A stretch of 64,000 bases of DNA. It comes from CAWDVR01 sp044869805 (lineage in GTDB: Bacteria > Acidobacteriota > Thermoanaerobaculia > Multivoradales > SZUA-115). The DNA lies in assembly GCA_044869805.1 (NCBI GenBank), contig JBIOXV010000073.1, positions 1 through 64,000 of the forward strand, written 5' to 3'. This document shows positions 25,531 to 36,000 of this stretch, in pieces. The position numbers were made by a program, and so were the translations under genes. The notes under the pieces were generated by a model. The model searched no databases, was not told the DNA's origin, and saw nothing but the letters and a program-made list of their open reading frames with translations. Position 1 is the stretch's first letter; every line of letters starts with the position of its first letter.

Positions 25531-25931
25531 TGCCGCGGCTGGTCGTCGACACCCACGCTGCCCTTTGGTACCTGTTTGCGGACGACCGTCTGTCGAAGGC
25601 GGCGCGAGAGGCGATGGACGCGGCTCTCGAGGCCGGAGACTCGATCGCGCTCTCCGCGATCTCGCTGGTCGAGATAATCTACCTGGTGGACAAGGGACGA
25701 ATCTCGGAGCAGGCCTGGCAGCGAGTCCGCGAGGAGATGGGTCAGGACGCGCCGAGCTTGATCTCGGTGCCGATTGACGAGCGGCTGCTCCCTCACATCC
25801 AGCAAGTCCCGCGCAGTGAAGTGCCAGACCTTCCGGACCGGCTGATCGCTGCGACCGCGCTAATGCTGGATCTGCCGTTGGTCACGCGTGACCCGGAGAT
25901 CCAGTCGTCCAGCATCCGGACGATCTGGTGA
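25530..25931 (+). CDS. PIN-domain toxin, VapC-like
   Basis: 133 aa. LVVDTHAALWYLF carries the first Asp, SAISLVEIIYLVDKG the Glu, DRLIAATALMLDLPLVTRDPEI the remaining acidic residues. It follows directly from the antitoxin (1-base overlap). Likely an RNase toxin. It is the third PIN-type pair in 19 kb. Confidence 0.85.
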   Translation: MPRLVVDTHAALWYLFADDRLSKAAREAMDAALEAGDSIALSAISLVEIIYLVDKGRISEQAWQRVREEMGQDAPSLISVPIDERLLPHIQQVPRSEVPDLPDRLIAATALMLDLPLVTRDPEIQSSSIRTIW

Positions 25932-25967
25932 CTGAACCACGGCCGCTTCCTGGAACTGGGAGAGCCG

Positions 25968-26816
25968 ATGCCATCAGCGACCATCAAGCTTTTTCTGCCA
26001 CGGGGTGATGCAAAGAGCCTGCGAACAGCCGAGATCTCCAATTGGACTGGTAAGGCGATAGCAGCGCCCCGCACCGAGCTCGAGGATCTACTCCAATGGG
26101 AGGAACTCGACAAAGCTGGCGTCTACATTCTTGCAGGCGCGGATCCGCAGTCGGGATCTCCTCGTGCCTACATCGGTGAGGCCGAGGTCATTCGCGACCG
26201 CCTGAAGCAGCACAAGTCGAAGGAGTTCTGGGTCTCGGCCATCGTCTTTGTCAGCAAGGACGAGAACCTCACCAAGGCGCATGTCCGCTACCTGGAGAGC
26301 AGGCTCCTTACCGAGGCCGGCCAAGTGGGGCGATTCACCTTAGAACAAAATCAGGCAGGCGGATCGAGGCTCCCGGAGTCGGATCGCGAGGACATGGAGG
26401 TTTTTCTTACTCATACTCGCCAGCTGCTGCCCGTCCTCGGGTCCGACCTGCTCATCCCCGTCGCACAGCCGTCGGCGAAACAACAATCGGGCGGAACTCT
26501 CTTCTGTCGCATGAAGGGTGCGGAGGCGCGTGGCCACCGAACACCGGATGGGTTTGTGGTGCTTGAAGGCTCGACGCCTGTCCTGCAGGAGCGAAGATCC
26601 GCGAAGAAATGGCCATACGTCGTCGCACTTCGCAACAATTTGATCGCAGACGGCATTCTTGTCCACAGGGGCGATTTTTACCTTTTCACACGGGACGTCG
26701 AGTTCTCCAGCCCCAGTGCCGCCGCATCAGTGATAGAGGGCGGTAGCGCGAATGGGCTCATCGAGTGGAGGACCAAGGACGGGAGGGTGCTCAAGGAGCT
26801 CGATGAACAGGCCTAG
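25968..26816 (+). CDS. GIY-YIG nuclease domain protein with DUF4357
   Basis: 282 aa. GVYILAGADPQSGSPRAYIGEAEVIRDRLKQH (two short pieces: GVYIL and AYIGEAEVIRDRLKQH) is the GIY-YIG core, with the R/H residues in the following helix; SRLLTEAG carries the conserved Glu region. The C-terminal ~60 residues (FSSPSAAASVIEGGSANGL, with W..DG) match DUF4357, often associated with such nucleases and with restriction-modification genes. Base composition is lower in GC than the neighbours. It is downstream of a TA pair, so it belongs to the same accessory insertion. Confidence 0.8.
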   Translation: MPSATIKLFLPRGDAKSLRTAEISNWTGKAIAAPRTELEDLLQWEELDKAGVYILAGADPQSGSPRAYIGEAEVIRDRLKQHKSKEFWVSAIVFVSKDENLTKAHVRYLESRLLTEAGQVGRFTLEQNQAGGSRLPESDREDMEVFLTHTRQLLPVLGSDLLIPVAQPSAKQQSGGTLFCRMKGAEARGHRTPDGFVVLEGSTPVLQERRSAKKWPYVVALRNNLIADGILVHRGDFYLFTRDVEFSSPSAAASVIEGGSANGLIEWRTKDGRVLKELDEQA

Positions 26817-26854
26817 TGAGCCGGTGGAGCAGACAGCGCTAGGCCGCCACTCAA

Positions 26855-29452
26855 TCACGGACGCCTCCGGCGACGCCAACCAAGAATCGCCAAGGTGAAC
26901 AGCACCATTAGCACCACCCCGACCCACATCCCATTCCTCTCGCGCGCGAGCCACGGCCTTCCGCCGGGCAGCGGCACCGCATCGCCGTCGCCGAGCACCA
27001 CGGCGCCGGCCCAGGCCTCGGCCGGCGCGCCGGCGGCCAGCCGCTCGCGCTGCGCGGCGGTGAGCGCCGCGGCCACCGTCTCGCCGCGGGCCAGGTGGCG
27101 ATAGAAGCACTCGAAGAGGGCGGCGCCGTCGTCGTCGCGCAGCGGCCAGAGGGTCGCCACCACGGTGCGGGCGCCGGCCTGGAAGAAGGCGCGGCCGAGG
27201 CTCATCACTCCCTCGCCGGAGAGCACGGCGCCCGAGCCGGTGGAGCACGAGGACAGCACCACCACGGAGCCTTCGAGATCGAGACCGGCGATTTCCCGCG
27301 CTTCCAGGCGGCCGTCCTCGGCCGGATCGCCCGGCGCCAGCAGCACGTAGGAGCGCTCGGGCTCGACGGCGTCGGCGACCGCGTGGGTGGCGAAGTGCAG
27401 CAGGCCGAAGCGGCTGGACGGTGTCGTCTTCACTAGGGCAGCCTTCACCAGCGCCTCCGAAGCCTCGTCGCCGAGCCTCGCCTCGCTGCCGCCACCGAGG
27501 TGGCGCAGCACCGCCCGCGCCTCGCGGCGCGAGAACGGCAGGGCCGGTGCCGGAGCGGGCGGGGCACCGGCCGCGACGGCAGGCTCCGCGGCGAACGAGG
27601 GATCCGCCAGCACCAGGGCGGGCAGCAGCGTCGGTCGCGGCGGGGCGCGCCGCAACCGCAGCCAGAGCGTCGCCGAGGGCGCCAGGCCGAGACGGTAGCG
27701 GGTGGCGAGCGGCCCGGCCTCGCGGCCGCCCGCGGCCTCGACCCGCAGCGCGGCGAACGGCAGCCGGTGCAGGGCATCGTCCGGGATCAAGGTGAGCTTC
27801 TCGATTGCGGGCGGCAGGTTCGCCACGGCGGAGGCGAGGAGGTGGCGATAGAGGATGCCCGCGGCCTCTTCCTCCGCGCCATCGCGGCGGGAGAAGAGGC
27901 CGCCGAACAGGCCGGTTTCCGCGCGCACCTCGGCGCGGCCGGGCAGGCGATACAGGCGGGTCGACTCCCGGGTCGAGGCGAGCAGCCAGGAACCTCCCGC
28001 GGGCTCGCCGGCGACGTCCTGCCACGGCGCCACCTGGAACGACAGCAGGGCCTCGTCGCCGGCCAGCCCGCGACGGAGCTGCTCGAGGGTGGCGATCTCG
28101 GCAGGCTCGGCGTCGCCCTTCTCGGCCTCGAGCGTGTCCATCAGGGTGCGCGAGCGCATGCGCTCGACGACGCCGAAGCCGCGCTCCAGGGAATCGGGGA
28201 GGTCGCTCTCGAGCAGCCGGCCCGAGAGCCAGTAGAAGCCCTCGGTCCAGGTGGCGAACAGGCCGGGCTGGCTCGCCGTGCCCGCCTGCTGGTCGCGCAG
28301 GGCCTCGATCCCATCCAGGGCCGAAAGCGCATCGGCCAGCGCGCGCTCGCGAGGGCCGATCGCCCAGGAGACCCGCATCCGCGCGTTCCAGCCGCTGATC
28401 CGTGGCCACACTTGGCCCGAGCGGGCCGCCAGGGCCTGCGCTTCGTCGATCGCGGCCGCGGCCCGAGCCGGGTCCCGGGCGGCGAGCGAGCGCGCCAGAG
28501 CGGAACGGCAGTAGCTTCGGAGCCAGTCGGGACGCGCCAGCTCGAAGCAGCGCTCGAGCTGGCGCCGGCCCTCGTCGCCCGCCAGAGAGCCGGCGAGCCA
28601 CAGAGCGTAGGCCTCGGTGTCGGGAGCCCCCGCCGCGTGCGCCACGGACGCCGCCTCGCCCGCCAGGCGCAGGAGCTCCGGCTTGCCGTCCGGCGCCGGC
28701 AGATCGCGCTGCTCGTCCCACCGGTAGAGCGCTCCCATCAACAGCGCAGTCGCCTCCCAGGCGCGGTTCCCTTCCGCCGCCGCGGCCTCGGCCAGGCGCC
28801 GCTGAGCTTCCCTGGCCTCGCGGTAGCGGCCCGTGCGATACGCCACGTCGGCGCGCGCGAGCTGGCACTCGCGCCGCAGGGCGGGATCGGGGAGCAGGGC
28901 CTCGTCCAGGCCGGCGAGCGCCTCCCAGGCGCGCTCGAGGTGCTCGCCGCGGGAGATCGCCTGCTGCGCTTCCAGCATGCGTGCGTGTGCGAGGAGCGCG
29001 GGCTCGCCGCTGCGCTCGGCCGTGGCGCGCACCCGCCCGGCTTCGCGGTCCGCCTCGTCGAGCCGCCCGGCGTCGCGCAGCAGTCGGGCGAGGCCGGCCC
29101 GCGCCGCGACCTCCGCCGCGGCGTCGCTGCGTTCGGCGGCGATGTCCGCCGCCTGGCGGTAGAGCGGCTCGACGCCGGTCCGGTCCTCGCTCCACCGCAG
29201 CCGACCGAGGTACAGAGCGAACCAGGGGTTGTCCAGGCGCTGGAGCCGGAGGTCGGCCAGGCGGTGCGCGGCGCGCGGCGAAGGCGGGCGGGAGATGGCG
29301 AGGTCGTAGAAGCAGCGCGCCGGCGCCTGTCCGAACGGCGAGGCCGCGAGCTGCGCCTCGCACTTCGCGAGCCCGTCCGCCGCGGCCGCCGGGCCAGCCG
29401 CGAACGGTGCGACGAGGAGGGCGGCGAGGACCGCCGCGGTCGATGGGTGCAC
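26855..29452 (-). CDS. Exported CHAT-domain caspase-like protein with TPRs and C-terminal membrane anchor
   Basis: 865 aa. Signal peptide (VLAALLVAPFAAGPAAA), then helical TPR-like repeats up to ~residue 430. The CHAT domain occupies ~490-830, with the catalytic dyad His690 in LLHFATHAV and Cys736 in LSSCSTGSG, and EGVMSLGRAFFQAGARTVVATLW between. A transmembrane helix at the very end (GVVLMVLFTLAILGW) is followed by an Arg-rich tail. CHAT is related to the C14 caspase family; most known members cleave protein partners. The N-terminal signal suggests the TPR and CHAT portions lie outside the cytoplasm. The partner and trigger are not visible. Confidence 0.86.
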   Translation of the reverse strand: MHPSTAAVLAALLVAPFAAGPAAAADGLAKCEAQLAASPFGQAPARCFYDLAISRPPSPRAAHRLADLRLQRLDNPWFALYLGRLRWSEDRTGVEPLYRQAADIAAERSDAAAEVAARAGLARLLRDAGRLDEADREAGRVRATAERSGEPALLAHARMLEAQQAISRGEHLERAWEALAGLDEALLPDPALRRECQLARADVAYRTGRYREAREAQRRLAEAAAAEGNRAWEATALLMGALYRWDEQRDLPAPDGKPELLRLAGEAASVAHAAGAPDTEAYALWLAGSLAGDEGRRQLERCFELARPDWLRSYCRSALARSLAARDPARAAAAIDEAQALAARSGQVWPRISGWNARMRVSWAIGPRERALADALSALDGIEALRDQQAGTASQPGLFATWTEGFYWLSGRLLESDLPDSLERGFGVVERMRSRTLMDTLEAEKGDAEPAEIATLEQLRRGLAGDEALLSFQVAPWQDVAGEPAGGSWLLASTRESTRLYRLPGRAEVRAETGLFGGLFSRRDGAEEEAAGILYRHLLASAVANLPPAIEKLTLIPDDALHRLPFAALRVEAAGGREAGPLATRYRLGLAPSATLWLRLRRAPPRPTLLPALVLADPSFAAEPAVAAGAPPAPAPALPFSRREARAVLRHLGGGSEARLGDEASEALVKAALVKTTPSSRFGLLHFATHAVADAVEPERSYVLLAPGDPAEDGRLEAREIAGLDLEGSVVVLSSCSTGSGAVLSGEGVMSLGRAFFQAGARTVVATLWPLRDDDGAALFECFYRHLARGETVAAALTAAQRERLAAGAPAEAWAGAVVLGDGDAVPLPGGRPWLARERNGMWVGVVLMVLFTLAILGWRRRRRP

Positions 29453-29555
29453 GGGGCGCAGCGATCATACGAGCTTGGTGCGCCGCGCGCGGTCGATTTG
29501 ACCCTGACCCGCCCGGCAAGCAGAATCCGGCGCAACCCGTGCCACGGACACGCGC

Positions 29556-31202
29556 ATGACCCGAGCAGCTCCGAGCAGGGGCAAGCGTCGAGCGGCAGCG
29601 GCCCCGCGCCGGAGCTTCGTCCTGGAGCGCAACCAGCCCCTCTCGCGGAGCCTGCTCTGGCGCCTGCAGCGCAGCTTCTTCGAGCGCCGCGGGGCCCAGG
29701 CGTGGACCGAGGCGGTGGTGCCGCACTACATCACCTCCAATCCGTGGATCGCCGATGCCTACGCCAAGGTGGTGCTCGGCTGGCTGCGGGACCTCAGCTC
29801 CCCGCCGGCGGCAGGCAAACGGCAAGGGCCGCCGCTCGACCTCGGGCGGCCCATTCACATCGTCGAGCTGGGGTGCGGCTCTGGCCGCTTCGCCTACCAC
29901 TTCCTGCTGCGCTTCTTCGATCTCCTGAGCCGCTCCAGCGTCGCCGAGGTGCCGGTGCGCTACGTGCTCACCGATTTCACCGAGCACAACCTCGAGGTGC
30001 TGCGCTCCAACGTCGCGCTGCAGCCCTTCGTCGAGGCGGGCCTCCTGGACTTCGCGCGCTACGACGCCGGGGCGGACCTCGAGATCTCGCTCAGTCAGTC
30101 GGGCGAGGTGCTCGCCCCGCGGCGTCGCGCAAACCCGTTGGTGGTGCTCGCCAACTACGTCTTCGACGGCGTTCCCCAGGACTGCTTCACGCTCCGCGCC
30201 GGCCACCTTTACGAGAGCCTGGTGACGCTCTCCTCGCGGCAGCGCGAGCCCGACCTCGAAGACCCGGCGGTGCTGGCGCGGCTCGAGATCGCGTGGCAGC
30301 AGCGGCCGGCTCCCGCCGACCCCTACGGCGAGCCCGAGCTCGACCGCATCCTCGCCGAGTACGCGGCCGGCCTGGAGGACACCACGCTGGTGTTTCCCGC
30401 TGCCGCGTTGCGCTGCCTGCGCAATTTGAAGCGCCTCGCCGGCGGGCGGCTGCTGCTGCTTTCCGCCGACAAGGGCTACAGCAGCGAGTCCTCCCTGGCC
30501 GGGCGCCCCGCGCCGGGCCTAGCCGTCCACGGCAGCTTCTCGCTGATGGTCAACTACCACGCCGTGGGCCGCTGGTTCGCCCATCGCGGCGGCAGCTTCC
30601 TCGCCTCCTCTCACCAGTCGAGGCACCTCCACGTCGTGGCGGGCCTGCTCGGCGCCGGAGCCTGGCCGGAGACCCGACTGGCCTTCGACGAAGCTGCCGA
30701 AAGGCGCGGGCCGGACGATTTCTTCGTGGTCAAGAAGGGCATCGAGGCGATCTACCCCTCGCTCGGCCTCGACTTCCTGCTCGCCTGGATGCGGCTCAGC
30801 GGCTGGGACCACAACGTCTTTCTAGGTTGCCTGCCGGTGCTGCTGGAACGGGTGAACGAGGCGAGCGAGGCGGAGCGAGAGCAGGTGGCGGTCGCCACGC
30901 GGCGCATCTGGGAGGCCTACTTCCCCCTGCGCGAGTCGCCGGACCTGCCGTTCTGCCTGGGCATGGTCGGCGTCGCCCTGGGCCGTTGGAGCGAGGCGAT
31001 CGAGTATTTCGAGCAGTCGCTGCGCCTGCACGGCGAGACGCCGGCAACCGCCATGCAGATGGCCTTCTGCCAGTATCAGCTCGGCGAACGGGCAGCGGCT
31101 CTCCAGCGGCTCGACCGTGCTCTGGCCGAGGAGCCGGGCCTCGAGGCCGCCCTCGAGCTGCGCCGGGAGATCGAGGAGGCTTCGCCAGGCGCAGGTCACT
31201 GA
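29556..31202 (+). CDS. Class I methyltransferase-like protein with C-terminal TPR
   Basis: 548 aa. Motif I is IVELGCGSGRFAYHFLLRF, followed by VRYVLTDFTEHNLEVL with the acidic residue that would bind the SAM ribose. NPLVVLANYVFDGVPQDCF holds a motif IV-like segment. The region 370-480 is not recognised. Residues ~455-540 contain TPR-like helical pairs (SEAIEYFEQSLRLHGETPA, AALQRLDRALAEEPG). The N-terminal ~30 residues are Arg/Ala-rich. Resembles COG1565-type proteins remotely. Substrate unknown; divergent from the CHAT gene. Confidence 0.68.
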   Translation: MTRAAPSRGKRRAAAAPRRSFVLERNQPLSRSLLWRLQRSFFERRGAQAWTEAVVPHYITSNPWIADAYAKVVLGWLRDLSSPPAAGKRQGPPLDLGRPIHIVELGCGSGRFAYHFLLRFFDLLSRSSVAEVPVRYVLTDFTEHNLEVLRSNVALQPFVEAGLLDFARYDAGADLEISLSQSGEVLAPRRRANPLVVLANYVFDGVPQDCFTLRAGHLYESLVTLSSRQREPDLEDPAVLARLEIAWQQRPAPADPYGEPELDRILAEYAAGLEDTTLVFPAAALRCLRNLKRLAGGRLLLLSADKGYSSESSLAGRPAPGLAVHGSFSLMVNYHAVGRWFAHRGGSFLASSHQSRHLHVVAGLLGAGAWPETRLAFDEAAERRGPDDFFVVKKGIEAIYPSLGLDFLLAWMRLSGWDHNVFLGCLPVLLERVNEASEAEREQVAVATRRIWEAYFPLRESPDLPFCLGMVGVALGRWSEAIEYFEQSLRLHGETPATAMQMAFCQYQLGERAAALQRLDRALAEEPGLEAALELRREIEEASPGAGH

Positions 31203-31209
31203 CCGAGCC

Positions 31210-31278
31210 GCCCGTTTCAACTGAGACGGGCCGACTGAGGCGGGAGGCAGACCCGCCGGGCGGCGGCGCCGCCCGGCG
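31210..31278. terminator. Two strong hairpins between convergent genes
   Basis: Stem 1 is 31210-31219 with 31222-31231 (10 pairs, one G-U). Stem 2 is 31254-31264 with 31268-31278, a perfect 11-bp GC stem with a 3-base loop. They lie between the convergent genes ending at 31202 and 31299. No T tract, as often in high-GC bacteria. Confidence 0.55.
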
Positions 31279-31298
31279 TGAGGGCTGCTGATGCCGCT

Positions 31299-31481
31299 CT
31301 ACCCTCTCGGCGGGTCCGGGTTCGGCATCGGAGGCGTGTCGGTCTTGGCGCGCCAGCCGCCGGAGCGCGGCCACCGCTCGTGCGGGGGCTTGGCCCGGTG
31401 CTTGGTGGCGTTGGAGCGCGAAGACTTGCGGGTGCGGAGGCTGGCGGACTTGGACTTGGTAGTGGCACGTCGAACGGACAT
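31299..31481 (-). CDS. Small basic protein of unknown function
   Basis: 60 aa. ATG 31481 is preceded by GGGAGGGA with 5-base spacing, which supports a real gene; the longer frame starting at 31625 lacks such a site. The sequence begins MSVRRATTKSKSASLRTRKS and is Lys/Arg/Ser-rich, ending in a Pro-rich tail. It could bind nucleic acid. No family recognised. Confidence 0.5.
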   Translation of the reverse strand: MSVRRATTKSKSASLRTRKSSRSNATKHRAKPPHERWPRSGGWRAKTDTPPMPNPDPPRG

Positions 31482-31655
31482 GAGATCCCTCCCTGCTCGG
31501 GTGGCCGAAGCCGGTTGGTTCTGGCCGGCGGGACCGACCCCGCCGGGGTCTCGAGGTTGCTTGGATCGTCGGGGAGAGGAACGACCGCGCGATCGCGATC
31601 CCCTCAGCGCCCGACCCTCGAGCACCGAGGTAAGCGCGAAGCGACCAGAAACCGG

Positions 31656-32333
31656 CTAGCGCAGGAGGACGGAGAAGGTGGGAGAGGTGAGGCGGTGGCC
31701 GTCGCCGAGCACGGCCGTGATCTGCCAGTAGATCAGGCTGCCGGGCGGCAGCCCGGCGAGGGAAGAGGAGGGCACCTGGTACGTGGGGGCGGAGAGGCCT
31801 TTGACCGAGGCCACCGGCGCCAGGGCGCCGGTGCTGACCTGGGCCTCGTAGGCGGTGGCGCCGGGCACCGCCTCCCAGCGCAGCACGAAGCTCTCGGCGG
31901 GGAGCTCCGTGCTCTCCGGCAGGAGCGAGCGGATGGCCTGCGGGCGGCCGTCGCGATAGGCGGGGTCGCCGGTACCGAAGCCGAAGCGCCACCCGAGCCC
32001 GAGCGCCAACAGCGCCATTGCCGCGGCGGCCACGGCCCAGCGTTGCCAGGCGGCCGGGCGCGCCCGAGGCGAGAGGGACGAAGCCGGGACCGAGCCCACC
32101 TGCTCCTCTCGCAGCTCGCGCAGGTAGGCGGCGGCGAGCCGCCAGTCCTCGGCGCAGTCGGCGCAGGTGGCCGTGTGCTCGACCGCGGTGCGGAGCTCGG
32201 CCGGCGAGAGCTCACCGCGCACCGCCTGCAGGATCACCTCCGGTCGCGGGCAGGCGTCGGGGTCGGGCGGCGGGACTCCCGAGGCCTGGAACGCAGCCCG
32301 CAGCGCGTCGTCGTTGCCGGCATCGCTGGTCAT
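31656..32333 (-). CDS. Anti-sigma factor-like membrane protein with putative zinc finger
   Basis: 225 aa from ATG 32333, which overlaps the stop of the sigma gene by 4 bp (ATGA). Near residue 50 HTATCADC has the H-x3-C-x2-C spacing of zf-HC2 anti-sigma domains. A transmembrane helix follows (AVAAAAMALLALGLGW). The C-terminal periplasmic part looks like a small beta-sandwich (FVLRWEAVPGATAYEAQVST, IYWQITAV), similar to fibronectin-type folds. It probably holds the co-transcribed ECF sigma factor inactive. Confidence 0.75.
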   Translation of the reverse strand: MTSDAGNDDALRAAFQASGVPPPDPDACPRPEVILQAVRGELSPAELRTAVEHTATCADCAEDWRLAAAYLRELREEQVGSVPASSLSPRARPAAWQRWAVAAAAMALLALGLGWRFGFGTGDPAYRDGRPQAIRSLLPESTELPAESFVLRWEAVPGATAYEAQVSTGALAPVASVKGLSAPTYQVPSSSLAGLPPGSLIYWQITAVLGDGHRLTSPTFSVLLR

Positions 32334-32896
32334 GGTGTCACTCCCTTTCCGGCAAGGCATTGGCGAAGGTCCGCCAGGCCGCGGTAGACGAGGTTCTCGG
32401 CCTTCTTCTCCGTCCAGCCCATCAGGCGGCACACCTCGGGCACCGTGTGCCCCTGCAGGTGAAGCGTCGCCGCCAACCGCCGTGGCGCAACCAGCCGCCC
32501 CAGGCAGGCGCGGATCGCCCGGCCGATCTCCCGTCCGGCTTGGCGCTGCTCGGGACTGGAGCCGGCCGACGGCGGCAGTGGCGCCGCTTCCCCTTCCTCG
32601 AGCGACACTTCGCGGCGGCGGCGCCGGCGGCGGATCTCGTCGACCACGGCCGAGTAGGCCGCCTTGCGCAAATAGGACGATGTGAACTGGACTTCTCCCT
32701 CAGCCCGGCGCTCGACGTCCATCACCCGCATCAACGCCACCTGCACCAGGTCCTCGGCCTGGTCGGCCAGCCAGTAGGGGCACACCCGTGCCACCGCCCG
32801 GGTGAGCGCGGCGCGCAAGGCGGCCAGGTCGTCCTCGAGGCGCAAGTTCAGTGGCTCCACGCTTCCAACGATGCGCGGTCGTTCTTTTGCAGGCAA
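32330..32896 (-). CDS. ECF-type RNA polymerase sigma factor
   Basis: 188 aa. Region 2: AEDLVQVALMRVMD, then FTSSYLRKAAYSAVVDEIRRR (2.3-2.4). Region 4 near the C-terminus: RLAATLHLQGHTVPEVCRLM and KAENLVYRGLADLRQCL form the helix-turn-helix. Arg-rich linker (RRRRRRREVSLEEGE). Translationally coupled with the anti-sigma gene. Divergent from the TonB receptor gene; whether it drives that gene is unknown. Confidence 0.82.
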   Translation of the reverse strand: MPAKERPRIVGSVEPLNLRLEDDLAALRAALTRAVARVCPYWLADQAEDLVQVALMRVMDVERRAEGEVQFTSSYLRKAAYSAVVDEIRRRRRRREVSLEEGEAAPLPPSAGSSPEQRQAGREIGRAIRACLGRLVAPRRLAATLHLQGHTVPEVCRLMGWTEKKAENLVYRGLADLRQCLAGKGVTP

Positions 32897-33030
32897 GTCG
32901 GAACAGCGTACTACGGCCCAGGTCGTTCTCGGGGGTCCCCCTAGCGGCCCCCGCCGCGGCTCTGTAAGATCGCGCTAACGGAACCGTCACCCAGTCCCGC
33001 CTCGCGCCGAGGCGATTAAGGAGATCGAAG

Positions 33031-36000
33031 ATGCTGCGACATCCCAGGATGTCAGGCGCACTTCTCGTTCTGCCGTTCTTCTCCCTCACCCTCGCGCTCG
33101 CCCTCCCTGCCACCCTCCACGCCCAGTCCCAGGCCACCACCGGCGTCATCGAGGGCACGGCGGTCGACGAGACCGGCGGCGTGCTGCCGGGGGTGACAGT
33201 GGTGGTCCGCAACACCGCCACCGGATACGAGCAGACGCTGACCACCGACAGCCGGGGCCGCTTCCGCGGCGTGCTGCTGCCGCTCGGCCCCTATCGGCTG
33301 ACGGCGAGCCTCGAGGGCTTCTCGACCCTGGTGCGCGACGGCATCGACCTGGCGCTCGGCCAGACCGTGTCGCTTACCCTCGGCATGTCGGTGTCGGCGA
33401 TCGCGCAGGAGATCACGGTCACCGCCGAGGCGCCGCTGATCGAAACCAGCCGCACCGAGGGCGCGACGCGCATCGACGAGGCCTCGATCGAGGGCCTGCC
33501 CAACAACGGCCGCAACTTCCTCGACTTCACCAAGCTCACCCCCGGGGTGACCATCGTCCAGGGCCCGGACGGCGACGAGCTGTCGATCAACGGCCAGAAG
33601 GGCATCGCCAACAACATCTCGGTCGACGGCGCCGACTTCAACAACCCGTTCTTCGGCGAGCAGCGCGGCGGCCAGCGCCCGCCCTTCACCTTCAACCTGG
33701 ACGCGGTGCAGGAAGTGGTGGTGGTGGCCGACGGCGCGCCGGCCGAGTTCGGCCGCTCCTCGGGCGGCTTCGTCAACGTGGTCACCAAGTCGGGGACCAA
33801 CGAGCTGCACGGCAGCGCGCACGGCTTCTACAAGGACGACAGCCTGTCGTCGACACCCAAGAACCCCGACGGCAGCGCCGCCGAGGAAGGCGAGTTCGAC
33901 CAGACCCAGCTCGGCTTCACCTTGGGGGGCCCGATCCAGCAGGACAAGCTCTTCTACTTCGTGGCCGCCGACGTGCAGCGCGGCGAGCGCACCAAGCAGA
34001 CCAACGCCGGCCGCATGGACCCGCAGCTCGTCGCCTTCCTCGCCTCGATCGGCATCCCCAACGACAATGCGCCCATCACCCGCACCGACGATGCCGAGGT
34101 CGCCCTCGCCAAGGTGGACTGGAACGCCTCGGAGAAGAACCTGGTCACGCTGCGCTACTCCTACACCAACTCGGAGCAGGTCAACGGCACCTTCGACGTC
34201 GACCAGTGGGGCGCCTCGGCCAACGGCATCGAGCGCGACTACTCGAGCGCCGGCACGGCGACCTGGATCAGCACCCTCTCGCCCAGCCTGCTCAACGAGC
34301 TCCGCCTCCAGTACGCCAAGGAGTGGCGGCCGCGGCCCTATGACGGCCCGACCATCCCGGGCCAGAACCGGGCCTTCCCCGACACCGCCATCGCCGCGAA
34401 CGGCAACCGCTTCGGCATGCCCTTCTTCCTGCCCGTCCAGTACGACGACGACCGCACCCAGATCACCGACAACGTCTCCTGGCTGCTCGCCGATCACTCG
34501 ATCAAGGCGGGTGTCGAGTACAACGAGGTCGCCTCGTCGCAGACCTTCATCGGCTTCGCCAACGGCCGCTTCATCTTCTCGAGCGTCAACGGCTTCATCA
34601 ACTATTACAACAACCCCAACTACGTCGAGTGCTCGAACGGCAGCTCGTCGCAGACCGGCGTCTGCCCGGCGGGCACCTCGGTGGTGGGTCCGGTGCTGCT
34701 CTACCTGCAGCAGGCGGGCGCGGGAAACACCTCGGTGGAGGAGGCCGGCACCCAGACCATCAAGCAGCGCGAGCCGGCGATCTACGTGCAGGACGAATGG
34801 CGACCCACGACCAACCTCACGTTGCAGTACGGCCTGCGCTGGGAGGCACTGGACAACCCCTCCGTCCGCACTCCGCCCTCGCAGGTGTTCTTCGCGCCGT
34901 TCATCGGCCGCACGGTGAACACCGCGGCCGGCCCGCAGACCTTCCCCTCGGACGGCGACATCCCCGACGACTACGAGATGTGGCAGCCGCGCCTCGGCGT
35001 GTCCTGGGTGCCGGATCCGGACAGCAAGTCGGTGGTGCGTGGCACCGCCGGCATCTTCCACGCGCGCCTGCCGGCCCTGAACCTCGCCTCCACGCGCTCG
35101 ACCAACGGCACCCTGGGCCAGACCCTGTTCCGCAACAGCTCCCTGGTCGGCGTCTTGGGGCCGACCCCCGACTACACGACGCTGATCAACACCCAGGGAC
35201 TGCCCGTCTTCTTCCCCGACGTGTTCGTCTACGACAAGGACTGGCAGACGCCGCGCACCTACTCCTACAGCCTGTCCTACGAGCGCGAGGTGATCACCGA
35301 TCACGCGGTGCTGCTCAAGCTCAACTACGCCAAGACCGACCACATCACCCGCTTTACCAACCGCAACGACCCGCGCCTGGGCTCGCCCTGGTCGTCGGGG
35401 CTGCCGCCCGGCGGCATCAACGGCATCACGACCCTGACCACCGTCGAGTCGACCGCCAAGAGCCGCTACCAGGGCGTGACCCTGGGGCTCAACAAGCGGT
35501 GGTCGAAGAACTATCAGTACCAGGTCTACTACACCTGGTCGAAGGACGAGTCGGACGACGACAACGAGCGCGACCCCTTCACTTTCCGCTACGCCGACAT
35601 CACCCAGCTCGACCGGGAGTTCAGCTACTCGGACCGCGACCAGCGCCACCGGGTCAACGCCTTTGGCCTCTTCCGCCTGCCCTGGGAGCTGGACTTGAAC
35701 GCGCGCTACGCCTACCGCTCGGCGCAGCCCAAGTCGATCAAGGCCGACGGCACCGACGCCGCCACCCCCGCCGACCGCATCAACCCGGACGGCTCGGTGA
35801 CGCGCCGCAACCTGGGCCGCAAGGACAACAAGTTCAACTCCCTCGACCTGCGTCTGTCGAAGGACTTCGAGGTCGGCAACTTCACCCTGCAGCCGAGCTT
35901 CGAGGTCTTCAACGTGTTCGACGCGGACAACTTCGTCCGCCCCCAGGTCACCAGCCTGGCCTTCAACTTCGACGGCACGGTGAGAAGCGGCGCCGGCGAC

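Noticed and set aside
26727..30206. 1159-codon minus-strand frame across the CHAT and methyltransferase genes
   Set aside because: It overlaps three well-supported genes in another frame or strand and has no recognisable domain.
32979..33020. ECF-type promoter (GGAAC) for the TonB receptor
   Set aside because: GGAAC is present at 32980 but no convincing -10 element lies at 16-17 bp; kept out of the feature list.
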